Assembly: GCF_051401765.1 (NCBI RefSeq)
Contig: NW_027480422.1
Location: forward strand, 29,936,001-30,000,000
Reading direction: 5' to 3'
Origin: Calliopsis andreniformis
Taxonomy: Eukaryota; Arthropoda; Insecta; Hymenoptera; Andrenidae
Length of the DNA: 64,000 bases
Shown here: piece after piece, positions 26,801 through 40,283 of the stretch
How the letters are laid out: each line of letters starts with the position of its first letter
How positions within the stretch are numbered: position 1 is the stretch's first letter
The notes under the pieces: generated by a model
Told to the model about the DNA's origin: nothing
The model's database searches: none
Seen by the model: the letters and a program-made list of their open reading frames with translations, nothing else
Translations under genes and position numbers: made by a program

Positions 26801-26900
26801 TATTGTATTTTATGCTACTGGCGTAGACTTCTTAGGCCCTAACTATTCGATCTGGTGGAGCAACGCCCTAGAGTGAATCCTAGGTTGCCCGGAACGTAGA
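23890..26900 (+). repeat. Diverged relative of the 27.2-29.3 kb segment
   Basis: About 23,900-24,730 matches 27,210-28,040 at offset 3,310 (20 monomers), for example CTGTTTGCGA at 23,941 and 27,251. About 25,560-26,000 matches 28,870-29,310 at the same offset. About 25,400-25,560 matches 28,378-28,538 at offset 2,978 (18 monomers). The monomer near 24,910-25,060 with ATAGTTATGGCGTTGTCTTC resembles those near 11,650 and 16,630, a link to the block at 5.8-17.6 kb. Confidence 0.75.
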
Positions 26901-28774
26901 AATGACCTTTACTTTCACACTGTTTGCAAATATACATCATATACGATGAAAAAACTGTTGTATTTTTATCGTATTTTATGCTTCAGGCGTTGACTTCTAA
27001 GGCCGTAGCTATTCGATGAGGTGGAGCAACGCCCTAGAGTGAAGTCTAGGTTGCCCGGAACGTAGAAATGACCATTACTTCCTCACTGTTTGCAATTATT
27101 CATTTTATACATGGAAAAACTGTTGTACATATATCGTATTTTATGCTCCTGGCGTTGACTTCTTAGGCCCTAACTCTTCGATCTGGTGGAGCAACGCCCT
27201 AGAGTGAAGCCTAGGTTGCCCGGAACGTGGAAATGACCATTACCTTCACACTGTTTGCGATTATTCACTTGATACGATGGTAAAACTGTTGTACTTATTT
27301 TGTATTTTATGCTTCGGGCGTTGAATTCTAAGTCCCTAGCTATTCGGTCTGGAGGAGCAACGCCCTAGAGTGAAGCCTAGGTTACCCGGAACGTAGAAAT
27401 GACCAGTACTTTCAGACTGGTTGCAGTTATTCCTGTTATACAATGGTAAAACTGTTGTATTTATTTTGTATTTTATGCTTCGGGCGTTGACTTTTAAGGC
27501 CCTAACTATTCGATCTGGTGGAGCAACGCCCTAGAGCAAAACCTAGGTTGCCCGGAACGTAGAAATGACCATTACCTTCAGGCTTGTTGCAATTATTCCT
27601 GTTATACGATGGACAAACTGTTGGATTTTGATTGTACTTTATTCTTCTGGCGTTGACTTCTAAGGCCCTATGTAATACATCTGGTGGAGCAATGCCTCAG
27701 AGTTAAGTCTAGGATGCCCGGAACGTAGAAATGGCCATTACTTTCACACTGGTTGCAATTATTCGTTTTATACGATGGAAAAGCTGTTGTATTTATGTTG
27801 TATTTTATGTTTCTGGCGTTGACTTCTAAGGCCCTAGCTATTCGATCTGGTGGAGCAACGCCCTAGAGTGAAGCCTAGGTCGCCCGAAACGTAGAAATGA
27901 CCATTACTTTCACTCTGGTGGCAATTATTCCAGTTATACGATGAAAAAACTGTTCTATTTTTATTGTATTTAAAGCTTAAGGCGGTGACTTCTAAGGCCG
28001 TAGCTATTCGATGTGGTGGGGCAACGCCCTAGAGTGAAGCCTAGGTTTCTCGGAACGAAGAAATGGCCATTACTTTCACACGGGTTGCAATTATTCGTTT
28101 TATACGATGGAAAAGCTGTTGTATTTATTTTGTGTTTGGTGCTTCTGTCGTTGACTTCTTAGGCCCTAGCTATTGGATCTGGAGGACGAACGTCCTAGAG
28201 TGAACCCTAGGTTGCCCGGAACGTGGTAATGACCATCACCTTCACATTTGTTGCAATCATTGCGTTATACGATGGAAAAACTGTTGTACTTTTATTGTAT
28301 TTTAGGTTTCGGGCGTTGACATCTAAGGCCCTAGCTTTTCTATCTGGTGGAGCAACGCCCTAGAGTGAAGCCAAGGTCGCCCGAAACCTAGAAATGACCA
28401 TTACTTTCACTCTGGTGGCAATTATTCCTGTTATACGATGAAAAAACTGTTCTATTTTTATTGTATTTAAAGCTTAAGGCGGTGACTTCTAAGGCCGTAG
28501 CTAATCGATGTGGAGGGGCAACGCCCTAGAGTTAAGCCTAGGGTGCCCGGAACGCAGAAATGGCCATTACTTTCACACTGGTTGCAATTATTCCTTTTAT
28601 ACGATGGAAAAACTGTTGTATTTTTAGTGTATTTTATGCTTCTGGCGTTGACTTCGAAGTCCCTAGCTATTCGATCTGGTGGAGCAACGCCCTACAGTTA
28701 AGCCTAGGTAGCCCGGAGCGTAGAAATGACCTTTACTTTCACACTGTTTGCAAATATACATCATATACGATGAA
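26895..28774 (+). repeat. ~1.88-kb segment re-used at 35,018-36,897
   Basis: Matches at constant offset 8,123 bp (49 monomers). Anchors are ATACGATGAAAAAACTG at 26,941 and 35,064, CCTCACTGTTTGCAATTATT at 27,081 and 35,204, and the frame start at 28,510 and 36,633. It spans the left edge of the 3,481-bp unit (27,508), so the distal copy carries both the unit start and its original left flank. Confidence 0.85.
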
Positions 28775-30988
28775 AAAACTGTTCTATTTTTATTGCATTT
28801 TATGCTTCAGGCGTTGACTTCTAAGGCCGTAGCTATTCGATGTGGTGGGGCAACGCCCTAGAGTGAAGCCTAGGTTGCCCGGAACGCAGAAATGCCCATT
28901 ACTTTCACACTGGTTGCAATTATTCGTTTTATACGATGGAAAAACTGTTGTATTTATCTTGTATTTGGTGTTTCTGTCGTTGACTTCTTCGGCCCTATTG
29001 GTTCTGGTGGACCAACGCCCTAGAGTGAACCCTAGGTTGCCGGGAACGTGGTTTAGACCATCACATTCACACTGGTTGCAATTATTCCTGTTATACGATG
29101 GAAAAACTGTTGCATCTTTATTGTATTTTATGTTTCGGGCGCTGACTTCTAAGGCACTAACTATTCGATCTGGTGGAGCACCGCCCTGTAGTGAAGCCTA
29201 GGTTGCCCGGAACGTGGAAATGACCTGTACTTTCACACTGGTTGCAATTATTCGTTTTATACAATGGAAAGACTGTTCTATTTATTTTGTGTTTTATGCT
29301 TCGGGCGTTGACATCTAAGTCCCTCGATATTCGATCTGGTGGAGCAACGCCCTAGAGTGAAACCTAGGTTGCCCGGAAAGTAGAAATGACCATTTCTTTC
29401 ACACTGGTTGCAATTACTCCTTTTATTCGATGGAAAAACTGTTGTATTTTTATTGTATTGTATGCTTCTTGCGTTTACTTCTAAGTCCCTAACTATGCGA
29501 TCTGGTGGAGCAACGCCCTACAATTAAGCCTAGGTTGCCCGGAACGTAGAAATGGACTTTACTTTCACACTGTTTGCAAATATACATCATATACTATGGA
29601 AAAGCTGTTGTATTTATATTGTATTTTATGCTTCCTGCGTTTACTTCTAAGTCCCTAACTATGCGACCTGGTGGAGCAACGCCCTACAGTTAAGCCTAGG
29701 TTGCCCGGAACGTAGAAATGACCATTACCTTCACATTGCTTGCAATTATACATTTAATACGATGGAAAAGCTGTTGTATTTATATTGTATTTTATGCTTC
29801 TGGAGTTGACTTCTCAGGCCGTAGCTATTCGATGTGGTGGAGCAGCGCCCTACAGTTAAGCCTAGGTTGCCCGGAACGTAGAAATTACCTTTACTTTCAC
29901 ACTGTTTGCAAATATACAACATATACGATGGAAAAGCTGTTGTATTTATATTGTATTTTATGCTTCTGGCGTTGACTTGTTAGGCCCTAACTATTCGATC
30001 TGGTGGAACAACGCCCTAGGGTGAAGCCTAGGTTGGCCGGAACGTAGAAATCACCATAACTTTCATACTGGTTGCAATTATTCGTTTTATATGATGGGAA
30101 AACTGTTGTATTTATATTGTATTTTATGCTTCTGGCGTTGACTTCTAAGGCCGTAGCTATTCTATCTGGTGGAGCAACGCCCTATAGTGAGGCCTAGGTT
30201 GCCCGGAATGTAGAAATGACCAGTACTCTCACACTGGTTGCAGTTACTCCTGTTATACGTTGGAAAAGCTTTTGCATTTTTATTTTATTTTATGCTTCTG
30301 GCGTTGACTTCTTAGGCCATAGCTATTCGATGTGGTGGGGCAACGCCCTAGACTGAAGCATAGGTTGCCCGGAACGCAGAAGTGGCCATTACTTTCTTAC
30401 TGGTTGCAATTATTCGTTTTATACGATGGAAAAGCTGTTGTATTTATTTTGTATTTGGTGTTTCTGTCGTTGACTTCTTAGGCCCTAATTATTGGATCTG
30501 GTGGACCAACGCCCTAGAGTGAACCCTAGGTTGCCCGGAACGTGGTTTAGACCATCACCTTCACACTGGTTGCAATTATTCCCGTTATACGATGGAAAAA
30601 CTGTTGTGCTTTTATAGTACTTTAGGTTTCGGGCGTTGACTTCTAAGGCCCTAGCAATGCGATCTGGTGGAGCAACGCCCTAGAGTGAAGCCTAGGTCGC
30701 CTGAAACGTAGAAATGACCATTACTTTCACTCTGGTTGCCATTATTCCTTTGATACGATGAAACAACTGTTCTATTTTTATTGTATTTTATGCTTAAGGC
30801 GGTGACTTCTAAGGCCGCAGCTAATCGATGTGGTGGGGCAACGCCCTAGAGTGAAGACTAGGTTGCCCGGAACGCAGGAATGGCCATTACTTTCACACTG
30901 GTTGCAATTATTCCTTTTATACGATGGAAAAACTGTTGTATTTTTATTGTATTTTATGCTTCTGGCGTTGACTTGTAAGTCCCTAGCT
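27508..30988 (+). repeat. 21-monomer higher-order unit, copy 1 (3,481 bp)
   Basis: Every anchor compared lies exactly 3,481 bp from its partner: ACCTAGGTTGCCCGGAACGT at 27,541 and 31,022, and frame starts at 28,510/31,991, 28,842/32,323, 29,718/33,199 and 30,830/34,311. The left edge is set by flank divergence: TTTTAAGGCCCTAACTATTC before copy 1 against TTGTAAGTCCCTAGCTATTC before copy 2. I saw no difference in the lines compared. The length is 5 bp short of 21 x 166 because some monomers carry deletions, including a 4-bp loss in GGCCCTATTGG near 28,990. Confidence 0.93.
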
Positions 30989-33900
30989 ATTCGATCTGGT
31001 GGAGCAACGCCCTAGAGCAAAACCTAGGTTGCCCGGAACGTAGAAATGACCATTACCTTCAGGCTTGTTGCAATTATTCCTGTTATACGATGGACAAACT
31101 GTTGGATTTTGATTGTACTTTATTCTTCTGGCGTTGACTTCTAAGGCCCTATGTAATACATCTGGTGGAGCAATGCCTCAGAGTTAAGTCTAGGATGCCC
31201 GGAACGTAGAAATGGCCATTACTTTCACACTGGTTGCAATTATTCGTTTTATACGATGGAAAAGCTGTTGTATTTATGTTGTATTTTATGTTTCTGGCGT
31301 TGACTTCTAAGGCCCTAGCTATTCGATCTGGTGGAGCAACGCCCTAGAGTGAAGCCTAGGTCGCCCGAAACGTAGAAATGACCATTACTTTCACTCTGGT
31401 GGCAATTATTCCAGTTATACGATGAAAAAACTGTTCTATTTTTATTGTATTTAAAGCTTAAGGCGGTGACTTCTAAGGCCGTAGCTATTCGATGTGGTGG
31501 GGCAACGCCCTAGAGTGAAGCCTAGGTTTCTCGGAACGAAGAAATGGCCATTACTTTCACACGGGTTGCAATTATTCGTTTTATACGATGGAAAAGCTGT
31601 TGTATTTATTTTGTGTTTGGTGCTTCTGTCGTTGACTTCTTAGGCCCTAGCTATTGGATCTGGAGGACGAACGTCCTAGAGTGAACCCTAGGTTGCCCGG
31701 AACGTGGTAATGACCATCACCTTCACATTTGTTGCAATCATTGCGTTATACGATGGAAAAACTGTTGTACTTTTATTGTATTTTAGGTTTCGGGCGTTGA
31801 CATCTAAGGCCCTAGCTTTTCTATCTGGTGGAGCAACGCCCTAGAGTGAAGCCAAGGTCGCCCGAAACCTAGAAATGACCATTACTTTCACTCTGGTGGC
31901 AATTATTCCTGTTATACGATGAAAAAACTGTTCTATTTTTATTGTATTTAAAGCTTAAGGCGGTGACTTCTAAGGCCGTAGCTAATCGATGTGGAGGGGC
32001 AACGCCCTAGAGTTAAGCCTAGGGTGCCCGGAACGCAGAAATGGCCATTACTTTCACACTGGTTGCAATTATTCCTTTTATACGATGGAAAAACTGTTGT
32101 ATTTTTAGTGTATTTTATGCTTCTGGCGTTGACTTCGAAGTCCCTAGCTATTCGATCTGGTGGAGCAACGCCCTACAGTTAAGCCTAGGTAGCCCGGAGC
32201 GTAGAAATGACCTTTACTTTCACACTGTTTGCAAATATACATCATATACGATGAAAAAACTGTTCTATTTTTATTGCATTTTATGCTTCAGGCGTTGACT
32301 TCTAAGGCCGTAGCTATTCGATGTGGTGGGGCAACGCCCTAGAGTGAAGCCTAGGTTGCCCGGAACGCAGAAATGCCCATTACTTTCACACTGGTTGCAA
32401 TTATTCGTTTTATACGATGGAAAAACTGTTGTATTTATCTTGTATTTGGTGTTTCTGTCGTTGACTTCTTCGGCCCTATTGGTTCTGGTGGACCAACGCC
32501 CTAGAGTGAACCCTAGGTTGCCGGGAACGTGGTTTAGACCATCACATTCACACTGGTTGCAATTATTCCTGTTATACGATGGAAAAACTGTTGCATCTTT
32601 ATTGTATTTTATGTTTCGGGCGCTGACTTCTAAGGCACTAACTATTCGATCTGGTGGAGCACCGCCCTGTAGTGAAGCCTAGGTTGCCCGGAACGTGGAA
32701 ATGACCTGTACTTTCACACTGGTTGCAATTATTCGTTTTATACAATGGAAAGACTGTTCTATTTATTTTGTGTTTTATGCTTCGGGCGTTGACATCTAAG
32801 TCCCTCGATATTCGATCTGGTGGAGCAACGCCCTAGAGTGAAACCTAGGTTGCCCGGAAAGTAGAAATGACCATTTCTTTCACACTGGTTGCAATTACTC
32901 CTTTTATTCGATGGAAAAACTGTTGTATTTTTATTGTATTGTATGCTTCTTGCGTTTACTTCTAAGTCCCTAACTATGCGATCTGGTGGAGCAACGCCCT
33001 ACAATTAAGCCTAGGTTGCCCGGAACGTAGAAATGGACTTTACTTTCACACTGTTTGCAAATATACATCATATACTATGGAAAAGCTGTTGTATTTATAT
33101 TGTATTTTATGCTTCCTGCGTTTACTTCTAAGTCCCTAACTATGCGACCTGGTGGAGCAACGCCCTACAGTTAAGCCTAGGTTGCCCGGAACGTAGAAAT
33201 GACCATTACCTTCACATTGCTTGCAATTATACATTTAATACGATGGAAAAGCTGTTGTATTTATATTGTATTTTATGCTTCTGGAGTTGACTTCTCAGGC
33301 CGTAGCTATTCGATGTGGTGGAGCAGCGCCCTACAGTTAAGCCTAGGTTGCCCGGAACGTAGAAATTACCTTTACTTTCACACTGTTTGCAAATATACAA
33401 CATATACGATGGAAAAGCTGTTGTATTTATATTGTATTTTATGCTTCTGGCGTTGACTTGTTAGGCCCTAACTATTCGATCTGGTGGAACAACGCCCTAG
33501 GGTGAAGCCTAGGTTGGCCGGAACGTAGAAATCACCATAACTTTCATACTGGTTGCAATTATTCGTTTTATATGATGGGAAAACTGTTGTATTTATATTG
33601 TATTTTATGCTTCTGGCGTTGACTTCTAAGGCCGTAGCTATTCTATCTGGTGGAGCAACGCCCTATAGTGAGGCCTAGGTTGCCCGGAATGTAGAAATGA
33701 CCAGTACTCTCACACTGGTTGCAGTTACTCCTGTTATACGTTGGAAAAGCTTTTGCATTTTTATTTTATTTTATGCTTCTGGCGTTGACTTCTTAGGCCA
33801 TAGCTATTCGATGTGGTGGGGCAACGCCCTAGACTGAAGCATAGGTTGCCCGGAACGCAGAAGTGGCCATTACTTTCTTACTGGTTGCAATTATTCGTTT

Positions 33901-34469
33901 TATACGATGGAAAAGCTGTTGTATTTATTTTGTATTTGGTGTTTCTGTCGTTGACTTCTTAGGCCCTAATTATTGGATCTGGTGGACCAACGCCCTAGAG
34001 TGAACCCTAGGTTGCCCGGAACGTGGTTTAGACCATCACCTTCACACTGGTTGCAATTATTCCCGTTATACGATGGAAAAACTGTTGTGCTTTTATAGTA
34101 CTTTAGGTTTCGGGCGTTGACTTCTAAGGCCCTAGCAATGCGATCTGGTGGAGCAACGCCCTAGAGTGAAGCCTAGGTCGCCTGAAACGTAGAAATGACC
34201 ATTACTTTCACTCTGGTTGCCATTATTCCTTTGATACGATGAAACAACTGTTCTATTTTTATTGTATTTTATGCTTAAGGCGGTGACTTCTAAGGCCGCA
34301 GCTAATCGATGTGGTGGGGCAACGCCCTAGAGTGAAGACTAGGTTGCCCGGAACGCAGGAATGGCCATTACTTTCACACTGGTTGCAATTATTCCTTTTA
34401 TACGATGGAAAAACTGTTGTATTTTTATTGTATTTTATGCTTCTGGCGTTGACTTGTAAGTCCCTAGCT
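30989..34469 (+). repeat. 21-monomer higher-order unit, copy 2 (3,481 bp)
   Basis: Tandem partner of 27,508-30,988. Frames translated from both copies are identical where compared (28,560/32,041, 29,718/33,199 and others). The match ends between about 34,470 and 34,490, where CCCAAGAGCGAAACC replaces CCCTAGAGCAAAACC. This is the least diverged long duplication in the window, which means very recent amplification, ongoing homogenisation, or an assembly duplication. Confidence 0.93.
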
Positions 34470-35630
34470 ATTCGATCTGGTGGAGCAACGCCCAAGAGCG
34501 AAACCTAGGTTGCCCGGAACGTAGAAATGACCAGTACTTTCAGACTGGTTGCAGTTATTCCTGTTATACAATGGAAAAACTGTTGTATTTATTTTGTATT
34601 TTAGGTTCCGGGCGTTGACATCTAAGGCCCTAGCTATTCTATCTGGTGGAGCAACGCCCTAGAGTGAAGCCAAGGTCGCCCGAAACCTAGAAATGACCAT
34701 TACTTTCACTCTGGTGGCAATTATTCCTGTTACACGATGAAAAAACTGTTCTATTTTTATTGAATTTTAAGCTTAAGGCGGTGAGTTCTAAGGCCGTAGC
34801 TAATCGATGTGGAGGGGCAACGCCCTAGAGTTAATCCTAGGTCGCCCGGAACGCAGAAATGGCCATTACTTTCACACTGGTTGCAATTATTCCTTTTATA
34901 CGATGGAAAAACTGTTGTATTTTTATTGTATTTTATGCTTCTGGCGTTGACTTCGAAGTCCCTAGCTATTCGATCTGGTGGAGCAACGCCCTACAGTTAA
35001 TCCTAGGTAGCGCGGAACGTAGAAATGACCTTTACTTTCACACTGTTTGCAAATATACATCATATACGATGAAAAAACTGTTGTATTTTTATCGTATTTT
35101 ATGCTTCAGGCGTTGACTTCTAAGGCCGTAGCTATTCGATGAGGTGGAGCAACGCCCTAGAGTGAAGCCTAGGTTGCCCGGAACGTAGAAATGACCATTA
35201 CTTCCTCACTGTTTGCAATTATTCATTTTATACATGGAAAAACTGTTGTACATAAATCGTATTTTATGCTCCTGGCGTTGACTTCTTAGGCCGTAACTCT
35301 TCGATCTGGTGGAGGAACGCCCTAGAGTGAAGCCTAGGTTGCCCGGAACGTGGAAATGACCATTACCTTCACACTGTTTGCGATTATTCACTTGATACGA
35401 TGGTAAAACTGTTGTATTTATTTTGTATTTTATGCTTCGGGCGTTGAATTCTAAGTCCCTAGCTATTCGGTCTGGAGGAGCAACGCCCTAGAGTGAAGCC
35501 TAGGTTACCCGGAACGTAGAAATGACCAGTACTTTCAGACTGGTTGCAGTTATTCCTGTTATACAAAGGTAAAACTGTTGTATTTATTTTGTATTTTATG
35601 CTTCGGGCGTTGACTTTTAAGGCCCTAACT
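34470..35630 (+). repeat. Seven-monomer spacer between unit copies
   Basis: About 1,161 bp separating the 3,481-bp pair from a third partial copy. It is itself mosaic. About 34,510-34,600 resembles 27,390-27,480. About 34,600-35,015 resembles 31,782-32,197 at offset 2,818 (17 monomers). From about 35,018 to 35,630 it equals 26,895-27,507, the original left flank of the unit. Confidence 0.75.
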
Positions 35631-36900
35631 ATTCGATCTGGTGGAGCAACGCCCTAGAGCAAAACCTAGGTTGCCCGGAACGTAGAAATGACCATTACCT
35701 TCAGGCTTGTTGCAATTATTCCTGTTATACGATGGACAAACTGTTGGATTTTGATTGTACTTTATTCTTCTGGCGTTGACTTCTAAGGCCCTATGTATTA
35801 CATCTGGTGGAGCAATGCCTCAGAGTTAAGTCTAGGATGCCCGGAACGTAGAAATGGCCATTACTTTCACACTGGTTGCAATTATTCGTTTTATACGATG
35901 GAAAAGCTGTTGTATTTATATTGTATTTTATGTTTCTGGCGTTGACTTCTAAGGCCCTAGCTATTCGATCTGGTGGAGCAACGCCCTAGAGTGAAGCCTA
36001 GGTCGCCCGAAACGTAGAAATGACCATTACTTTCACTCTGGTGGCAATTATTCCAGTTATACGATGAAAAAACTGTTCTATTTTTATTGTATTTAAAGCT
36101 TAAGGCGGTGACTTCTAAGGCCGTAGCTATTCGATGTGGTGGGGCAACGCCCTAGAGTGAAGCCTAGGTTTCTCGGAACGCAGAAATGGCCATTACTTTC
36201 ACACGGGTTGCAATTATTCGTTTTATACGATGGAAAAGCTGATGTATTTATTTTGTGTTTGGTGCTTCTGTCGTTGACTTCTTAGGCCCTAGCTATTGGA
36301 TCTGGAGGACCAACGTCCTAGAGTGAACCCTAGGTTGCCTGGAACGTGGTAATGACCATCACCTTCACATTTGTTGCAATCATTGCGTTATACGATGGAA
36401 AAACTGTTGTACTTTTATTGTATTTTAGGTTTCGGGCGTTGACATCTAAGGCCCTAGCTTTTCTATCTGGTGGAGCAACGCCCTAGAGTGAAGCCAAGGT
36501 CGCCCGAAACCTAGAAATGACCATTACTTTCACTCTGGTGGCAATTATTCCTGTTATACGATGAAAAAACTGTTCTATTTTTATTGTATTTTAAGCTTAA
36601 GGCGGTGACTTCTAAGGCCGTAGCTAATCGATGTGGAGGGGCAACGCCCTAGAGTTAAGCCTAGGGTGCCCGGAACGCAGAAATGGCCATTACTTTCACA
36701 CTGGTTGCAATTATTCCTTTTATACGATGGAAAAACTGTTGTATTTTTAGTGTATTTTATGATTCTGGCGTTGACTTCGAAGTCCCTAGCTATTCGATCT
36801 GGTGGAGCAACGCCCTACAGTTAAGCCTAGGTAGCCCGGAGCGTAGAAATGACCTTTACTTTCACACTGTTTGCAAATATACATCATATACGATGAAAAA
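35631..36900 (+). repeat. Third, partial copy of the 21-monomer unit
   Basis: Corresponds to 27,508-28,777 at offset 8,123. The match stops near 36,900, where CTGTTGTATTTTTATCG replaces CTGTTCTATTTTTATTG. A few substitutions separate it from copies 1 and 2, for example TATGATTCTGG near 36,768 where they have TATGCTTCTGG, and GCTGATGTATT near 36,240 where they have GCTGTTGTATT. It is therefore older than the split of the perfect pair. Confidence 0.85.
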
Positions 36901-39900
36901 ACTGTTGTATTTTTATCGTATTTTATGCTTCAGGCGTTGACTTCTAAGGCCGTAGCTATTCGATGTGGTGGAGCAACGCCCTAGAGTGAAGCCTAGGTTG
37001 CCCGGAACGTAGAAATGACCATTACTGCCTCACTGTTTGCAATTAGTCATTTTATACATGGAAGAACTGTTGTACATATATCGTATTTTATGCTCCTGGC
37101 GTTGACTTCTTAGGCCCTAACTCTTCGATCTGGTGGAGCAACGCCCTAGGGTGAAGCCTAGGTTGCCCGGATCGTAGAAATGACCATAGTTTTCATACTG
37201 GTTGCAATTATTAGTTTTATACGATGGAAAAACTGTTGCAATAATTTTGTATTTGGTGCTCCTGGCGTTGACTTCTTATGCCCTAGCTATTGGATCTGGT
37301 GGACCGACGCCCCGGAGTGTAGCCTAGGTTGCCCGGAACGTAGAGGTGACCATAGCTTTCACACTGGTTGCAATTATTCCTGTAATACGATGAAAAAACT
37401 GTTGTACTTATGTTGCATTTTATGGTTCCTGCGTCGAATTCTAAGTACCTAACTATTCGATCTGGTAGAGCAACGCCCTAAACTGAAGCCTAGCTTGCCC
37501 GGAACATAGAAATGACCTTTACTTTCACACTGTTTGCAAATATACATCATATACGATCGAAAAGCTGTTGTATTTATATTGTATTTTATGCTTCTGGCGT
37601 TGACTTCTTAGGCCCTAACTATTCGATATGGTGGAACAACGCCCTAGGGTGAAGCCTAGTTTGGCCGGAACGTAGAAATGACCATAACTTTCATACTGGT
37701 TGCAATTATTCGTTTTATACGATGGGAAAACTGTTGTATTTATATTGTATTTTATGCTTCTGGCGTTGACTCCTAAGGCCGTAGCTATTCGATGTGGTGG
37801 GGCAACGCCCTAGAGTGAAGCCTAGTTTGGCCGGAACGTAGAAATGACCATAACTTTCATACTGGTTGCAGTTATTCCTGTTATACAATGGAAAAACTGT
37901 TGTATTTATTTTGTATTTGGTGCTTCTGGCGTTGACTTCTAAGGCCGTAGCTATTCGATCTGGTGGAGCAATGCCTCAGAGTTAAGTCTAGGATGCCCGG
38001 AACGTAGAAATGGACATTACTCTCCTACTGGTTGGAATTATTCGATTTATACGATGGAAAAACTGTTGTATTTGTATTGTATTTTATGTTTCTAGCGTTG
38101 ACTTCTAAGGCCGCAGCTGTTCGATGTGGTGGAACAACGCCCTAGAGTGAAGCCTAGGTTGCCCGGAAAGTAGAAATGACCATTACCTTCACACTGTTTG
38201 CCATTATTCATTTTATACGATGGTAAAACTGTTGTATTCTTATTGTATTTTATGCTTCTGTAGTTGACTTCTAAGTCCCTTGCTTTTCGATCTGTTGGGG
38301 CAACGCCCTTGAGCGAAGCCTAGGTTGCCCGGAACGTAGAAATGACATGTACTTTCACACTGGTTGCAATTATTCCTGTTATACAATGTAAAAACTGTTG
38401 TACTTATGATGTATTTTATGCTTCAGACGTTGACTTCTAAGGCCGTAGCTATTCGATATGGTGGAGCAACGCCCTAGAGTGAAGCCTAGGTTGCGCGGAA
38501 CGTAAAAATGACAATGCCTTTCACACTGGTTGCATTTATTCCTGTTATACGATGGAAAAACTGTTGTATTTATATTATATTTTATGCTTCAGCCGTTGAC
38601 TTCTAAGGCCGTAGCTATTCGATATGGTGGAGCAACGCCCTAGAGTGAAGCCCAGGTTGCCCGGAAAGTAGAAATGACAATAGCTTTCACACTGTTTGCA
38701 ATCATTCATTTTATACGAAGGAAATGCTGTTGTATTTATATTGTATTTTATGCTTCTGGCGTTGACTTCTTAGGCCCTCACTATTCGATCTGGTGGAGCA
38801 CCTCCCTAGAGTGAAGCCTAGGTTGCCCGGAACGTAGAAATGAGCATTACCTCGCACTGTTTGCGATTATTCATTTTATACGATGGTAAAACTGTTGTTC
38901 AAAAATCGTCTTTTATGCTTCTGGCGTTGACTTCTTAGTCCCTAGCTATTCCGTCAGGTGGAGCAGCGTCCTAGAGTGAAGCCTAGTTTGCCCGGAACGT
39001 AGAAATGACCGTTGCTTTCACACTGTTTGCAAATATACATTATAGACGATGGAAAAGCTGTTGTATTTATATTGTATTTCATGCTTCTGGCGTTGACTTC
39101 TTAGGTCCTAACTATTTGATCTGGTGGAGCACCGCCATAGAGCGAAACCTAGGTTGCTCGGAACGTAGAAATGACCATTACTTTCACACTGGTTGCAATT
39201 ATTCCTGTTATACGATGGACAAACTGTTGCATTTTGATTGTACTTTATGCTTCTGGCGCTTACTTCTAAGGCCCTGTGTATTCGATCTCGTGGAGCAATG
39301 TCTCAGAGTTAAGTCTAGGATGCCCGGAACGTAGAAATGGTCACTACTTTCACACTGGTTGCAATTATTCGTTTTATACGATGGAAAAACTGTTGTATTT
39401 ATATTGTATTTTATGTTTCTGGCGTTGACTTCTAAGGCCGCAGCTATTCGATGTGGTGGAACGACGCCCTAGAGTGAAGCCAAGGTTGCCCGGAACGTAG
39501 AAATGACCTTTACCTTCACACTGTTTGCAAATATACATTATATACGATATAAAAGCTGTTGTATTTTTATTGTATTTTCTGTTTCGGGCGCAGACTTCTA
39601 AGGCCCTAACTATTCGATCTGGTGGAGCAACGCCCAAGAGTGATTCCTAGGTTGCCCGGAACGTAGAAATGACCATTACCTTCACACTGTTTGTGATTAT
39701 TCATTTTATACGATGGTAAAACTGTTGTACTTATGTTGTATTTTATTCTTCTGGCGTTGAATTCTAAGTCCCGCGCTATTCGATCTGGTGAAGCGAAGCC
39801 CTAGAATGAAGCCTAGGTTACCCGAAACGTAGAAATGACCAGTACTTTCACACTGGTTGCAGTTATTCCTGTTATACAATGGAAAAACTCTTGCATTTTT

Positions 39901-40283
39901 ATTGTATTTTATGCTTCTGGCGTTGACTTCTTAGGCCCTAACTATTCGATCTGGTGGAGCAACGCCCTGCAGTGAAGCCTAGCTTGCCCGGAACGTAGAA
40001 ATGACCATTAGCATCACACTGTTTGCAAATATACATTATATACCATGGAAGAGCTGTTGTATCTATTTTGTATTTTATGCTTCTGGCGCTGACTTCTTAG
40101 GTCCTAACTATTGTATCTGGTGGAGCAACGCCCAGGTGTGAAGCCTAGGTTGCGCGGAACGTAGAAATGACCATAACTTTCACACTGGTTTCAATTATTC
40201 GTTTTATACGATGGAAAAACTGTTGCATTTTTATTGTATTTTATGCTTCTGGCGTTGACTTCTTAGGCCCTAACTATTCGATC
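36900..40283 (+). repeat. Mosaic monomer zone
   Basis: About 20 monomers without a long near-identical copy next to them. Fragments recall other blocks. About 37,170-37,310 (ATAGTTTTCATACTGG, GGTGCTCCTGGCG) resembles 25,080-25,220. About 38,770-38,990 (ATTACCTCGCACTG, GGAGCACCTCCCT) resembles 40,263-40,483 at offset 1,493 (9 monomers). Confidence 0.7.

Noticed and set aside
25532..32682. 119-codon frames (25,532-25,891, 28,842-29,201, 32,323-32,682) as a conserved gene
   Set aside because: They are longer only because a 4-bp deletion in one monomer (GGCCCTATTGG) changes the frame relation. Two of the three are the same sequence in the 3,481-bp duplicates and the third is its 3,310-bp-offset relative.
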